DNA from: Russula earlei
Lineage: Eukaryota > Basidiomycota > Agaricomycetes > Russulales > Russulaceae
Direction: 5' to 3'
NCBI GenBank assembly: GCA_025769875.1
Contig: JAGFNK010000150.1
Coordinates: forward strand, 1-64,000
DNA: 64,000 nucleotides
The position numbers were made by a program, and so were the translations under genes. The notes beneath the pieces are model-generated. The model did not search any database. It saw nothing but the letters and a program-made list of their open reading frames with translations, and was not told the origin of the DNA. Of the stretch, positions 1-12,026 are shown piece after piece. Positions within the stretch are counted from its first letter, which is position 1; every line of letters begins with the position of its first letter.

Positions 1-793
1 CCACCCCCACCAGTACTTCGTCCTTCCCATCACCAATCGTTCCCGCGAGCAGTGGCGTCCCCTCCACTGATTTAAATCACCAAGACTACCTGGGGCGCAT
101 CCCTACCTCAGACCAGTTGAGTCGTCACGCCTTCACAGACACCTACACAACTGCCTTTCGTGCACGCATCGTCCACACTTTTGCTGTGGAACCCTCCAAT
201 GCTGCCCTTGCCACCGAATACAATCTAACCCCCTTCGGCATCTGTTCCAACGTTGGGATATACGCCCCAGGACGCTGACTTCCCCCTCGGACGTATCACT
301 TACATTTTTAATATGTCGTTGTTTAGGAAGCTCCTTACCTTACCTGCCATTTACCAGTCCTGCTTACAAAGGGTCCTTTTGCCTGTCTATTGTACATGAT
401 TTCCTGGACGGACGCCTAGCTTTTGTGTACGGTTACTTACACTTTGAAGAGAACAGTAACCGTGTCTCCTTGCGTCACTACTCGACTTATACCGTTGACA
501 CTATCCGTTTCAACCCACAGTTACTTTCGCTTTTGCTTTACGCCTCGTATTCCCCCTAACCCTCTTGAAATAATCGAGAGGTACCATCTCGAAAACTATA
601 GATCTTGCGCATGGTTCTTAAAAAGTAAGAACCACCCTTGTAACGCTTCAATAAAGATCGAATAAAGATCCTTTCTTTGCTTTAACTAAAGTGCCTCGAG
701 AATACGCCTTAGAAGAAGATGAAGAAGAAGACGCTATCACTAGACACGTCTTAAGTCCTAAATCATTATCGAACCTGGGCCTCCACTGCATTT
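1..793. other. 5' part of the A1 element region, fragmentary reading frames
   Basis: No intact gene is visible. Short coherent stretches switch frame (roughly 2-270, then 320-560), which suggests an old coding region broken by indels. A Lys/Asn-rich stretch with repeated AATAAAG occurs near 650-670. It lies upstream of the A1 gag region and no LTR A end is present, so if A1 has a 5' LTR it lies outside the window. The A2 copy does not reach this far, so I cannot confirm that it belongs to element A. Confidence 0.35.
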
Positions 794-1430
794 CCTGTCA
801 CCACCTTAACAAACCTACACGACGTACCAGGGATAGAACCACCCCACGAAGACTTTCCTCATCTCATTGTCAAAGAATTCCTTGAAGTCTTACCATTTGG
901 ACAACTCCTAAGCCACGACGAACACGCATTATATCTTGAAACCCTTAGTCGACTCCTGCCACCAGCATGACAACAACTATTATATTGGCAACTTGCTCAA
1001 GCAAAGAACATCCAAGGACAACCAGTTGATTATCAATCCCTGCGCTCCAGCGAATTAACCTTTGGACCAGGATCATCCAGCCACGTCACCATCTCATTGT
1101 TAACTCTTTAAGGACAGGGTATCGCCTGTTTTACCTGGCTTGGACATACATCAGCTACTATCGTCTCACCTGTCCAGTTCTATCACCTACGCCTCAACAG
1201 AATACAAAGGGAAAATCAATCTTACATCCAACTTGCTGTTGTACCAGGAATACACAACACCTTTGACTGGGAAACTAACTCTTGGCTATACGACGCAGAC
1301 TACAATCAACCTTGGGCAATTACCAGCCCAGACGCCTCATATACTGGTCCCCCTGCATACTATTCTGTCCCAGCAATCCTAGAAGCCTCGAGTCTTGCCC
1401 CTCGAACCCCTCACACCGATTCAAACCACT
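794..1430 (+). pseudogene. Upstream ORF relic of Gypsy element A1 (unknown function)
   Basis: One frame starting near 794 reads as a coherent, non-repetitive protein for about 210 codons, interrupted by a TGA near 968 and a TAA near 1108. It contains segments such as PHEDFPHLIVKEFLEVLPFG and YDADYNQPWAITSPDASYTG. The minus-strand sister A2 preserves sequence homologous to at least 1270-2200 of this upstream region (43288-42666 and 44251-44387), so it is part of the element and not host DNA. I do not recognise a domain. It may be an N-terminal extension of Gag or a separate ORF. Confidence 0.4.
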
Positions 1431-2201
1431 GTCCCAACTAGCCAGGAACGTTGGTCTGCCAGCACAGAAGATACTGAGTCAAATCCATGGACAGCAAGGT
1501 GTAACTGCAAAACAGAGTATTGCACGTGCAACTTCCGACCAGATACACCTCCTACTCCTGACGGAATTACCTTGTGGACGCCAGGGCGATTACCACCTCC
1601 CCATTAGATAAATCTGGCTCCCTCGACACAGAGACGCCGTCATCCCAACGACCCCCTGAGAGAGAAACAATCCCCAACGCAAGAGGATTTCTTGTTGAAA
1701 GACCATTACCTCCTACCCCTCCTGACGCCTACGTACCCTTGTTTACCAATCGTATTCCTACCCCTGTTATACCTATCCCAACCCTTTGCATCACCCCTTG
1801 TTGAATCCCCTGATAGTACCGATCTTAGGAATACTGATTTACACTGCTATCTACCAGAACAATCCTTCTTAGCATTAAACCTACCTACGCGTTCAAGGAG
1901 AGAGTTAATTGAATTCAAGAGTTATTGCACCCAAGCTTGGCATCAACGACTGACACACTTTATAGTTTACAAACACCCCACCAAGGAAATAAGTGACTTT
2001 GCCATCTCTCCCAGCAGAATTCGAAGGATATCTGTGGAAGACCCGAGTGGTTCTAACACAAAGCAGCATCACTGAAGAATATTCCCGAATCCAATTAAGA
2101 AGACACCAAGGAAGACCCGATACCTATTCGACTAAAACCAGCCTACACCATTGCATATCCTTGGAACAACGGCCATTGGACTATAACAGTCGTCTAGATC
2201 T
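1431..2201 (+). other. A1 internal region between the upstream ORF and gag
   Basis: No continuous frame exists here. Several short frames (1574-1804, 1692-2075, 1993-2205) look like frameshifted pieces of one older coding sequence. The region is collinear with 42666-43288 plus 44251-44387 of A2 on the other strand, so it is internal retrotransposon sequence. Confidence 0.45.
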
Positions 2202-3712
2202 ATGAGCACTAGGAGAGACATCACTGACGAAGAAGAAAATCTAATCCCACTCCTATTTGAAGGCCTCAGTTATGACACTCAAGATCACTGTTACCGAGGG
2301 AAATTCGCGGGTGTATCTATTATCAACCACGGAAATCTTTCTGACACTTGGTTATACGAAGACGACAACGACGAAGTTACCACTGAGCAACTTAAAGCAG
2401 CAGCCCCAGGAGCGGAAAACGTTCAAGAATTCAACCCCTACAATTTCACAGGTCTCTTCCTAGATAAACCAGTCAAGTGGAGTCGTTCTAGAAGATATTG
2501 GGTTTACTACAACAACAAAGAAGTCGATTTCACGGCTAGAGCAACACAAGAAGTTACCGCTGTTCTAGGCACTGCACCAAGCATTCGAAGCGCTACTCCA
2601 GGACCCTCTACCTCGTCGAAACACTCAACAACCCACTCCGCATACAGTTAGCAGCATACCACAAACAATTCCCCGAACACTCACTCCAACTAGAATCCAG
2701 TTACAAGGTCCAGCTCCACCAATTGTTACAGTCGCAACAACTCAGAACCCTACAATGTCAAGCAATCCACGTCTTGTTGGAACTGCACCAGAACCCTTTG
2801 ATGGAAAGGCCGATAATGCAGAAGCCTTTTGGGCAGCTTTGGCCAATTATTACTACATCAATGGCGACTCCTTTACAGATGAAAGCAAGAAAGTCGCCGC
2901 TGCACTAACCCACTTTAAAGTAGGAACACCCTGCCGGAGCGTGGGCTAGAGAACAGACCACTAAGGCTATGGCTCGTACAATAGCAGACTATGGATCATG
3001 GGACGATTTCAAGAAAGCCTTTGCCGATCACTTTATCCCTGCAGAAGCAGAATTAGCCTCCGCTAACACCATGCACACCTATTATCAAGGGAAACTACCA
3101 TTTAATGAATGGTATCAGAAATGGTCACACCACGCATCACGAGCTACCACCGACGAAAGAACAAAGATGTACGCATTCAGGAAGAACATTAACCCGGCCC
3201 TACATCAGAAAATACTAGGGATCACGCCGACACCAACTACACTTGCAGCCCTTGTCAAAGCAGCAAGAGAATTTGACAACCTTTTCCACCTATACAACTC
3301 CACTGCCTTTCGAGGAGGATGCTCTGTGCGTGCCCGAGGATTAAACACTCAAGGATCAGATAATCCATTGGAAATTAACTTGTACCAAGGAGAACCTAAT
3401 GAACGACCCTGGGAATCCAGAAGTGAAAGGAAACCTCTCACAGATGCAGAGAAAGAGTTTCGACGCAAGAACAACCTCTGTTATTATTGTGGAAAGAAGA
3501 ACCATATGGCAAATCAATGCAGAGCAAAGAAAGCAGCCCAAGGACGCCAACGACAAGGATCTCACCCCCAAACAGTCAGAGCTACAACCATCCAGGATGA
3601 AAACATCAAACCTGCACAAGAAGAACCTATTCCTGTTGCATCATTGACAACTTGGAGAGAAACACTTGCGGACTTGATCCTCCGCCCAAGATCTGCTCCT
3701 ATGGATTTTTAA
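2202..3712 (+). pseudogene. Gag of Gypsy element A1
   Basis: This is the capsid/nucleocapsid polyprotein of a Ty3/Gypsy element. It reads in three frames. Positions 2202-2651 give an acidic N-terminal domain starting MSTRRDITDEEE. About 2640-2930 contains APEPFDGKADNAEAFW, typical of the start of a Gypsy capsid domain. Positions 2969-3712 carry the rest of the capsid, then a CCHC zinc knuckle (CYYCGKKNHMANQC, about 3478-3520). Two frameshifts, near 2640 and 2930, break it. The same gag is present in A2 in four pieces (40085-42665, minus), which supports the joined reading. It would form the virus-like particle and bind element RNA. Confidence 0.85.
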
Positions 3713-3739
3713 TTGGACCCCCTTCTGCACCGAGAAGGG

Positions 3740-5354
3740 ACACGGTCTAAATCAGTACAATACAAAGAGAAATCAATTACCCCAAAGTTTTTACCAAGAA
3801 TATTCGCTCCCCTTCCATTGCCTTGAAAGTTACCTTAGTAGGGAAGACAAGCGGCAAAGAAATCGGTGCAAGAGCCCTGCTCGACAGTGGAGCAGAAGGA
3901 ATGATAATCCATGAATGATTTGCACAAAGACACCACCTGCACCTTCAAACTATGACCAAACCCTTGCCAGCACAAAATGTAGACGGAACACAAAATGCCA
4001 ATGGACTAATACGTTTTAGCACCATCCAAAGACTTTGCATTCAAGTGCGCACAGGCGCCACTCATGACAAACAAGCAGAATTCCTTGTCACTAACATTGG
4101 AGATCACGACATTATCTTAGGAACAGATTGGCTATGACACCACAACCCAGATATTGATTGGGCAAATGATACAATCACACTGAGGAACTGCCCCCGAACT
4201 TGCCTTACCACACACCCAAGCATAACCATTGCATCTGCATCTGGAACACGGAATTACCAAATACAAGCGCTTACTTTCCCTGAAGAAGAAGAACCCGAGT
4301 TTACGGATGTTGCTGCACTAATCTTCCCAGATACTGAAGGACCATTGAACCCATGTGTTGATGAACAAATCCACGATGTGTTTAGCCCAATAACAATCAG
4401 CATAAGAGCCAAATCAACCACAGCTACCAAGCTAGCCAATGCAGAAACACCCCCTAAGACATTAGACGAACTTATCCCTGCCCAATTCTTGAAATGGTGA
4501 AAGGTTTTCGATGAACAAGCTTCCCAATGCCTTCCTGCTCACCAACCATGGGACCATGCAATCAATCTGAAACCAGGGATCGCCTGACGCGATTCTGGTA
4601 TCTATCGACTTACTCCTAAAGAACTACAAGCCCTAAAAGAATACCTAAATGAACACTTGAAAAGAGGCACTATCCGACCATCAAAAGCAGCTATTGCCAG
4701 TCCATTCTTCTTTGTAGAAAAGAAAGGTGGAAGTCTATGACCAGTACAAGACTACCGAGCCCTAAACACAGCAACGATTAAAGACGCCTACCCACTACCT
4801 TTAATTCCTGAATTGATTGACAAACTCCAAAGAGCCCAATACTTTACCAAGTTTGACGTACGATGGGGATACAATAACATCCATCTAAGAGAAGGCGATG
4901 AACACCTCGCAGCATTCAAGACACCATTAGGACTCTTTGAACCTTTAATAATGACATTTGGTCTCTGCAACACCCCAGCCACTTTCCAACACTTTATGAA
5001 CACCATCCTAGCAAAATACATTGCCACAGAACAGGTGGTCGTTTACCTAGATGATATACTAATCATGGCGTAAACCTTGAATGAACTAGATGACTGGACG
5101 CATAAGGTCCTAAAGACACTCCAAGACCATGACTTATACTTGAAACCAGAGAAATGTGCTTTTCGACAAACCTCTATTAGTTACCTAGGCATCAATATCT
5201 CCCAAGGACGAATATCCATGGACCAAGACAAGTTAATAGGCATTACAAAATGGCCTACTCCGACCAATGTTACAGAAGTACAAGCATTTCTAGGGTTTTG
5301 CAACTTCTATCGGCGATTTATCCACTAATACTCACAAATGGCATGACCCTTGTT
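3740..5354 (+). pseudogene. Pol part 1 of A1: protease and reverse transcriptase
   Basis: One frame carries an aspartic protease (ALLDSGAEG near 3870-3897, then IILGTDW near 4112-4134) and a reverse transcriptase with YFTKFDVRWGYNN (about 4840-4878), FGLCNTPATFQHFMN and the catalytic YLDD box at 5044-5055. About nine in-frame stops interrupt it, most of them TGA where arginine is expected (for example 3916, 4135, 4585, 4738, 5344). At 5355 the reading is cut by a DNA element and resumes at 8756. The homologous A2 sequence (29331-30485 and 38915-39137, minus) confirms continuity across the insertion. Confidence 0.88.
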
Positions 5355-5356
5355 TA

Positions 5357-5766
5357 TTGCCGTTTTCAGCACACTTGGCGGAGCTTGAATTCCACTCAAA
5401 TTGGCGCAGAAACCCCCTCAAACATGCGGGATGAATATCTCCCTCAAAACAGCTTCAATTCATATGAAATGTATTGTCCCTGAATCGCCTGAATGAGGGC
5501 TAGGCAGCCCCATTGTTTTCATGAGATTTGAGTGAGAATTGGTGGAGCTGGACTCAAGCCACCTCCACATGTGTATTAGATGAATTACAACTCAAAATCA
5601 TGGTCTATATCCATTATTTTTCCCTCATGTTGTACCCATGGGCTTTCTTGAGGCAGCCCAATAGTGTTTTTGACTCAAGTGTTGTGGTGTGCAACATTGT
5701 TTTCAGTGTGATTGGAGTGACAGCTGGCCACTCATTGCTCCTCTCACCTCCATTCTGACCATCCAT
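5357..5766 (+). repeat. Left terminal inverted repeat of element 1
   Basis: It matches the reverse complement of 8341-8753 along almost its whole length, with scattered substitutions that are mainly transitions. Shared landmarks are GGTGGAGCTGGACTCAAGCC and GTTGTACCCATGGGC. Confidence 0.85.
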
Positions 5767-5924
5767 TGCCTCATTCCCACCACACCTGCTGTCTCAGCCA
5801 CATCAGTTGCACCACTCCCTTCCAACTCACATTTGGCCCTCCACACCCACAGTCGCAGCCGCGCCAGTCACACTGCCTGTGTCGACCTGCCATCTGTCTT
5901 CACCACACGCCACACTCCTTCAGC

Positions 5925-7055
5925 ATGCCGACTCAGTTAGAATACCTCAAGCTCAAGTGGGATCTGGAGGACCTTATTGCCTCCTTGTCAAGACTCTGCA
6001 TGTGTGACCGGGAAGATGTAGACAAATAGTACCAGAGTTTCAGGGCAATCTGCGGTCCCCTCGTCCATGCATGCTGCCTGTGCTACGAAGATTGTGATGA
6101 GTCATTCTGGCTCGGACTCCACCCGGACAACCACCAGATGGTCTCCCAACGTCTCGGCCTCTGGAGCCTGAATGAACAGCAGAGGCACTTTGTCGATTTC
6201 CAAGAAGTATTCGACACACTAGTCAAGATATTCTCTCAGTGTCCCTGTGACATTCAGCGGGAACGCCAACTCTGCTCTGCAGACAAAGACGAAGACGACT
6301 ACACATACCCTGCACCCATGCCCGCTCCAGCCTCTGTCCCTACATCATGCACCATCGCCTCTGCCTTGCCTGCCTTGCCCATCGTCCCTGTGGTTCCCAC
6401 CTCGTCCACCGTTCCCGTCACCTCATTCACCGCCGCCATCCTCAGCTTGCCAGCCATCATCGCCTCAGCTCCACCTGCCCTTGCCATCCCAGCATCGCCC
6501 GCATTTGCCATCATCACCACCTCGTCTGTCCCTGCTGCTGTAGCCTCAGCTGTGACATTGCCTATTGCCACTGTCCCCATCTTTGCCCAACCAGCTCCCG
6601 CGCCCTCAGTGTCACCTGCTATGGCCACTGTCTCAGCTCCATGCACAACCACCATCTCAACCTCACCCACTGACATTTTAGTGCCACCCACCACTTCAGC
6701 CCTCGCAGCCTCATCTGCCACCCCCACCTTCGTCTCATCTGCTCCCGCACCCTCAGTCATCTCATCGCCTTCAGTCTCGTCCATTTCCTCGTCCATCGCC
6801 ACAGTAGCCTCAGTCGTGCCAGCTGCTGACTTCGCATCGGTCTCCGTCTTAGCCTCGCCTGTACTCATCAGTTCAGCCCAGTCTGTCATAGCACCAGCAT
6901 CGCCAGCTGCCGCTGTCTTCACCCTGCCCTCAGCCTCAGCCTTCTCAGTCTCAGCCGCCACCACCGTGCCCCTAGTTTTTCCAGCCATCTCCATCGCCCC
7001 AGCTTCAGATCAGTCAACCGCCGCCACCGCGCTCTTAGCCTTGCCAGCCGCTTAG
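5925..7055 (+). pseudogene. ORF in element 1: Gag-like N-terminus plus Ala/Ser/Pro-rich tail
   Basis: The frame from the ATG at 5925 runs to a TAG at 7056 with one internal TAG (6027-6029). The first 120 or so residues are complex sequence with FWLGLHPDNHQMVSQRLGLW and VDFQEVFDTLVKIFSQ. This is reminiscent of a capsid-like domain I associate with repetitive proteins in agaricomycete genomes, but I cannot name the family with certainty. An acidic DKDEDDYTYP segment follows, then about 245 residues almost entirely of Ala, Ser, Pro, Thr and Val. The tail is compositionally biased and may be expanded microsatellite-like DNA that happens to stay open. Confidence 0.45.
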
Positions 7056-8340
7056 TCTCATCAGCCACCGCCGTAGCCTCAGCCTCAGCCACCAATGTCT
7101 TAGCGCCACATGCTGCCACCTCCACCACCATCTCACAAGCCACCACCGCCACGCCCTTGTCAGCCACAGCCGCCATTGCCCCTGTGTCGCCCTCAGTTGT
7201 TGCCTCCACCCTGTCTGCCTCCACCATCGCACCAGCTCAGTCTGCCGCCACCTTCTCAGTCTCAGCCTCAGTCTTCTCAGTCTCAGCCACCGCTTTAGTA
7301 GTTTCGCGCAACACCAGCACTGCCGCACCGTTGCAACCCCTCGCCACCTGCACCACCCCAGAAGACCAAGAAGGCCTTGGCCACGAACTTAGCCACAACA
7401 TGCCACAACAGGAGCAGAAGCCGCCGCTGCAGGAGAAGCAGTCGCTGATGCCAACAGCACACCGCACCCCGCCTCCCACATCGCCTCCCCATCCATTCGC
7501 GCACTCTCGCCCACATCTGCTGTCAACACCTGCAGTGGAGACGACCCTGCCACCGCCACCGCAAGACGACAGATCCCACCTCCGCACAAGCTGCCCCACA
7601 CATCCTCTTTCTCGAGTCCTTGCCACCTATGTCTCTATCTACGAACTCACGCTCACTGCCTATGCCTTCACTCCTTGTCCACGCCTGCTGCCACCACCTG
7701 CAATGGAGACGACCACACCACCACCACCGCCATGCAGCCGCCATCTTGTCACCACTGCCCTCATCATCGCCTCCATTTCCCATCACCCTTGCCTCTTCCA
7801 TCATCACCATTGCCAATCGCCGCCTTCGCGTTATCCGCAGCCCAAGCAGCCGCAACCGCCACCACAATTCAGACACAAAAGGCTAAAACACTCGCATTCA
7901 GATGCTTGACCGAGGACAGTCAAAGTTTCAAGCCCCTGGGAGGTGTAAGGTAGCCATATGGCTGGCCATGGAATGACATGTGGGAAATGCAAGAGGACAT
8001 GATGCCTCCTCCTATCCTTTGCCACCTCCCTCTCGTTCCAGGCCATCCACCAGCCACACACCACAAGCCACCTCATGTGTGACATTGAGACCTCAATTGC
8101 ATCGCCCAGCCCTCGCCACTGACCATGCGCGCACACCACACCCTGCACATGCGATGCATTCATGTCTCAAGCCTTTCATGACTGCCTCAACCATCTCAAC
8201 CAGTCTTGATTCACTTTCATGCCTTTCATCTCTAGTACCTCTCTCCTGTATATAAAAACACCCTAGATACTCTGTAGTAGAAAGAGTTCAGAATAGGACC
8301 CCTCTTTGCAACCCACTCCTCTCTGTCTGTGAAAAACAAG
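7056..8340. repeat. Low-complexity C-rich core of element 1 with a promoter-like end
   Basis: From 7056 to about 7900 the plus strand is made of degenerate repeats of GCC, TCA, CCA and CAC triplets, open in several frames on both strands, so the many overlapping ORFs here are not evidence of genes. From 7900 to 8340 complexity returns. A TATA-like TGTATATAAAAA lies at about 8247, followed by ACTCTGTAGTA (8268-8278). Nearly the same arrangement occurs at 58598-58640 beside the second long-inverted-repeat element. Confidence 0.5.
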
Positions 8341-8753
8341 AAGGATGTTCGGAATGGAGAGGCAAGAGGGGTGATGAGTGGCTGGCCACAACTCCGATTG
8401 CACTGGAAACAATGTTGCACACCACAACACTTGAGTCAAAAACACTATGGGGCTGTCTCAAGACAGCCCATGGGTACAACATGAGGGAGTCATAATAGAT
8501 ATAGACCACAATTTTGAGTTGTAATTCATCTAATACACATGTGGAGGTGGCTTGAGTCCAGCTCCACCAATGCTCACTCAAATCTCATGAAAACAATGGG
8601 GCTCCCTAGCCCTCATTCAGGTGATCCAGGGACAATAGGTTTTATGTGAATTGAAGCTGTTTTGAGGGAGATATTTGCCCCACACGTTTGAGAGGGTTTT
8701 CTGCGCCGATTTGGGTGGAATTCAAACTCTGCCAAGTGTGCTGAAAATGGCAA
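8341..8753 (-). repeat. Right terminal inverted repeat of element 1
   Basis: Inverted copy of 5357-5766. It ends GAAAATGGCAA immediately before the duplicated TA. Confidence 0.85.
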
Positions 8754-8755
8754 TA

Positions 8756-8854
8756 ATCTAACAAAGAAAGAATACCCCTTTAAATGGGAAGACAATGAAG
8801 AACAAGCATTTAGAAAATTAATCCAGGCGTTCACAACAGCCCCAGTCCTCATGT
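8756..8854 (+). pseudogene. Pol fragment of A1: RT to RNase H connection
   Basis: It encodes LTKKEYPFKWEDNEEQAFRK followed by LIQAFTTAPVLM, the conserved RT/RNase H connection of Gypsy pol. It is the middle piece of A1 pol, isolated between the DNA element on the left and solo LTR B on the right. Confidence 0.8.
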
Positions 8855-9815
8855 TGTCAAGACTCACTGTTGAACTATCCAGTTCAAGAGCGAGGGATAA
8901 GCTCGAAGACGAGTCAATAGACGTCCAAGACCACGTGGGCAAGGAGTAGAACCCAGAGGAGCAACAAATACCAGAGAGGTATTGTTACTGTGAGAGTAGA
9001 ACAATCACGCAGGGAAGAGGCCAGGATAGTCACAAGGGGATGGTCCTTATAGGAGTATCCCAGGAATGGAGAGTGCCGTAAACAAATGGACAGTCTGAGG
9101 ACTGTCCGCTACTTTATTGAGCGCTTATATACTACAAGAGAACTGCTAAATAGGGAACAAATCATAACCTTGTTATCAAGCACCATAGAGTGATGAGTAA
9201 GAAGTCGGAGGACGCTTACTGAGCATGCTCAGTCATGCTCAGTAAGCTGCTGAGTAAGAAGCTTCTCTTGATGAGTAAGAGCTTCCATTGTCCACGTGTT
9301 CACTGCTTTAGTGCACGTGCAAACACCTGATTCATTTCCTGTTAGTTAGTTTAGGGCTGGTCATTTGAGGACTTGTAGTTTGGTTAGGGAATAGTGTTAT
9401 CTTATAAGGCCCTTATATAGTTCTATTAGGGTCCTTAGAGTCGACCATAATACTTCTATTAAGGTCCTTAGTGTCGCCTTATAGTTCGTTTTATAGTTAT
9501 TAGAGTTGGTCTAATAACGCGTTGTAGGGCCTTTGATACTAGGTTAGTACCTATTGTAGAGTTCCTAGGGTCATTCCAAAGGGTCCTTAGAAAGGCCCTA
9601 ATGCTGTCTTTTGTTGCTAGAAGGGTTGCCTTTAAGTGGGGCTTGCTGTATGTCGATTGTGCCGAGAATCGCTCGCGCAACAATGCGCGCGCGATATTGT
9701 GGACACCTCTACTCACCCCTTTTGCTCGTGTGAACAGGGTGACACCATAGAGGCTGGGTTTCCTCCTATAAGGAAGGGTCCTTCAAGGGCCCTCTCCGGA
9801 GAATGGTTCATGACA
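8855..9815 (-). mobile_element. Solo LTR, family B (TSD CATGT)
   Basis: 961 bp, bounded TGTCAAGACTC and TTCATGACA on the plus strand and flanked by CATGT at 8850-8854 and 9816-9820. Read on the minus strand it has the layout of an LTR: TGTCATGAACC start, TATATAAG box, then CAGACTGTCCATTTG, ending GAGTCTTGACA. Six other copies lie in the window and none has internal sequence. A 34-bp near-perfect palindrome sits at 9214-9247. Confidence 0.9.
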
Positions 9816-9820
9816 CATGT

Positions 9821-11793
9821 TACCTGATCATACAAAACCCTTTCGACTCATCTGCGACGCAAGCGACTTTGCAGTTGGCGCAATCTTAGAACAACCTGAT
9901 GAATTTAACAGATACCACCCAGTAGCCTATTTTTCAAAATCCTTAGACCCTGCACAACGAAATTACATGATCTATGATAAAGAACTCCTTGCCATTGTCT
10001 CATCCCTCTGGCACTTCCAACACTACCTTGAAGGCACTGCACACCCCATTGATCTATGGACAGACCACAATAATTTGACATACTTCATGACAAAACAAAA
10101 ACTCACACGATGACAAGCCCGATGGGTGCTCCTTCTCAGCAACTTTGACTTTGCCATCACCCATCACCCAGGAACCATGAACAAAGCAGATGGTCTGTCC
10201 AGGCGGCCAGACTTTAAAGAGGGGATACAAAACAAAAATGATGGAAAGGTGCTCCTAGATGACAAATATTTTAAAATTAGAGCAACATGCACCTCTGCCA
10301 CAGAACCGATTGGTGACCAAGAACTTCGACAACAACTGCGATCTAGCAAAGAATACGACCCAGAAGTGTCTAACGTGTTAGCAATCATTATAAAGAATGG
10401 ACCAAGACGATTATCCAAAGGCTTACAAGACTGGAACCTCGAAGATGGACTAATATTATTCAAAGGAAAAGTCTACATCCCAAACAATGACACCCTACGA
10501 AAGAAAATTCTGAAACTACATCATGACTCCCTTGCCACCAGACATCCTGGCCAATGGAAAACTTACGAACTAATCAGCCAAAACTATTGGTGGCCAGGAA
10601 TGCTAACCTATGTCAAAGGTTATGTAGACGGTTGCACAATTTGCCAAAGTACAAAGAACCGCCCAAAGACAGAAACACCCCTTGTACCAATTACACCAGC
10701 TGGAGAAGTATGGAAGAGCATTACCATGGACTTTATCATGGACCTACCAATTTCACAAGGCTTTGACAGCCTCCTAGTCGTGGTAGATCGATTCAGCAAA
10801 GCAATAATCATTACCCCCTGCCACAAGACAATCACAGTGGACGAAACAGCAACACTAATCATGAACAATATCTGGAGAAGAGTAGGCCTCCCAACACAAA
10901 TAATATCAGACAGAGGCCCTCAATTCACAGCAAAAGTTACTCAAGAGCTATGGAAGAAATTAAATGTCAAGGTATCATTGAGCACGGCATATCACCCTCA
11001 AACAGATGGAGAAACAGAATGAGTTAACCAAGAACTAGAACAATACCTACGAATATTTTGCAACCACCAAGCAGACAATTGGGCAGAACTAATTCCCTTT
11101 ATGGAGTTTGCACATAATGCCAGACAACACAGTGCTACAAACAAACCCCCTTTCGGGGTCTGGTATGGCTTTAACCCAACATTTGCTCCACCCCTTGCTT
11201 TTGCATCAAAGTTCCCTTCAATCCAAGAAAGACTAACAAGACTAGACCAACTCAGAGAAGAAGTAGCTGCCTCCCTGAACCAAGCAGCTGAGATCATGAA
11301 GCAATCAGGACCCCAAACCTCCACATTTTGTTTTAAAGAAGGGGATCAAGTATGGTTGGAAGCCACAAATCTACAAACCACTCACCCAAAAGCAAAACTA
11401 GCCCCTCGACACTATGGACCTTTCAAAGTCATCACTGCCTATCCAGTAAATGTTCGCCTCGAGCTACCAAAGTCCTGGAAGATACACCCAGTCTTTCACC
11501 ATTCCCTGATTAAACCTTACAAAGAAACCACTGCCCACGGTCCTAACTTCTCAAACCTGCCACCGATACTAGTTGAAGGAGAAGAACAATATGAAGTAGA
11601 ACAAATCTTAAACTCTCGGCCCTCCCCAAACCGCAAAGGGATCCAATACCTAGTTAAATGGAAAGGTTACACTGCCACAGAAAACACTTGGGAACCAGCA
11701 TCTAACCTATCAAAAGCGCAATTACTTGTTAAAGACTTCCATCGGAAATATCCAAAGGTGCTTAAAACGATTCCCACCAGGAGTGACCCCTAA
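9821..11793 (+). pseudogene. Pol part 3 of A1: RNase H, integrase, chromodomain
   Basis: The frame resumes exactly after the duplicated CATGT. RNase H is at 9830-10200 (FRLICDASDFAVGAILEQ, ELLAI, WTDHNNL). The integrase zinc-binding region is at about 10520-10660 (HHDSLATRHPG, CTICQ). The catalytic core has Asp at 10729-10731, Asp at 10909-10911 and Glu at 11017-11019, the last two 35 residues apart as expected for a DD35E enzyme. The chromodomain is at about 11590-11750 (YLVKWKGYTATENTWEP). Stops are TGA codons near 10112 and at 11020. The chromodomain marks it as a chromovirus, whose chromodomains are thought to steer insertion towards heterochromatin. Confidence 0.9.
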
Positions 11794-12026
11794 ACCAACA
11801 ACTCTCATCATGACCTCCGTCGATGACTATCTTTATCCTTGTTACCAACGAACTTTTCAGAGAACCCCTGCAATCACATGCACTCAATCGACTACAGCTA
11901 TCCCCAAAGCCATCCATAGAACAAGAAAGAATTCCCCACAAACGAACAGACTTCGACTTCTCATATGCAAACTACTCCACCTTCCAAAGAAACAAGTTCC
12001 TACCGTTGCAGGAGCAACAAGTCTAT

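Larger units (their letters stand above)
5357..8753. mobile_element. Long-inverted-repeat DNA element 1 (TA target-site duplication)
   Basis: About 3.4 kb, inserted in the RT gene of A1. The ends are inverted repeats of roughly 410 bp that begin TTGCCRTTTTCAGCACAC. The flanks are TA on both sides (5355-5356 and 8754-8755). Removing the element and one TA restores the pol sequence seen uninterrupted in A2 near 29345, so the borders are secure. Inside are a broken ORF and about 1.6 kb of low-complexity C-rich sequence. No transposase is visible, so it is probably non-autonomous. The superfamily is not assigned. Its termini resemble those of the element at 58773-62957. Confidence 0.82.

Noticed and set aside
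6299..7886. Many overlapping long ORFs on both strands in the C-rich part of element 1
   Set aside because: They arise from triplet-like low-complexity sequence that stays open in most frames. Only the frame from 5925, which begins in complex sequence, is kept, and with low confidence.
5357..8753. Assignment of the TA-duplicating elements to Tc1/mariner or to KDZ/Plavaka elements
   Set aside because: TA duplication alone is not enough, arms of 400 bp or more are unusual for Tc1/mariner, and no transposase is visible. The superfamily is left open.
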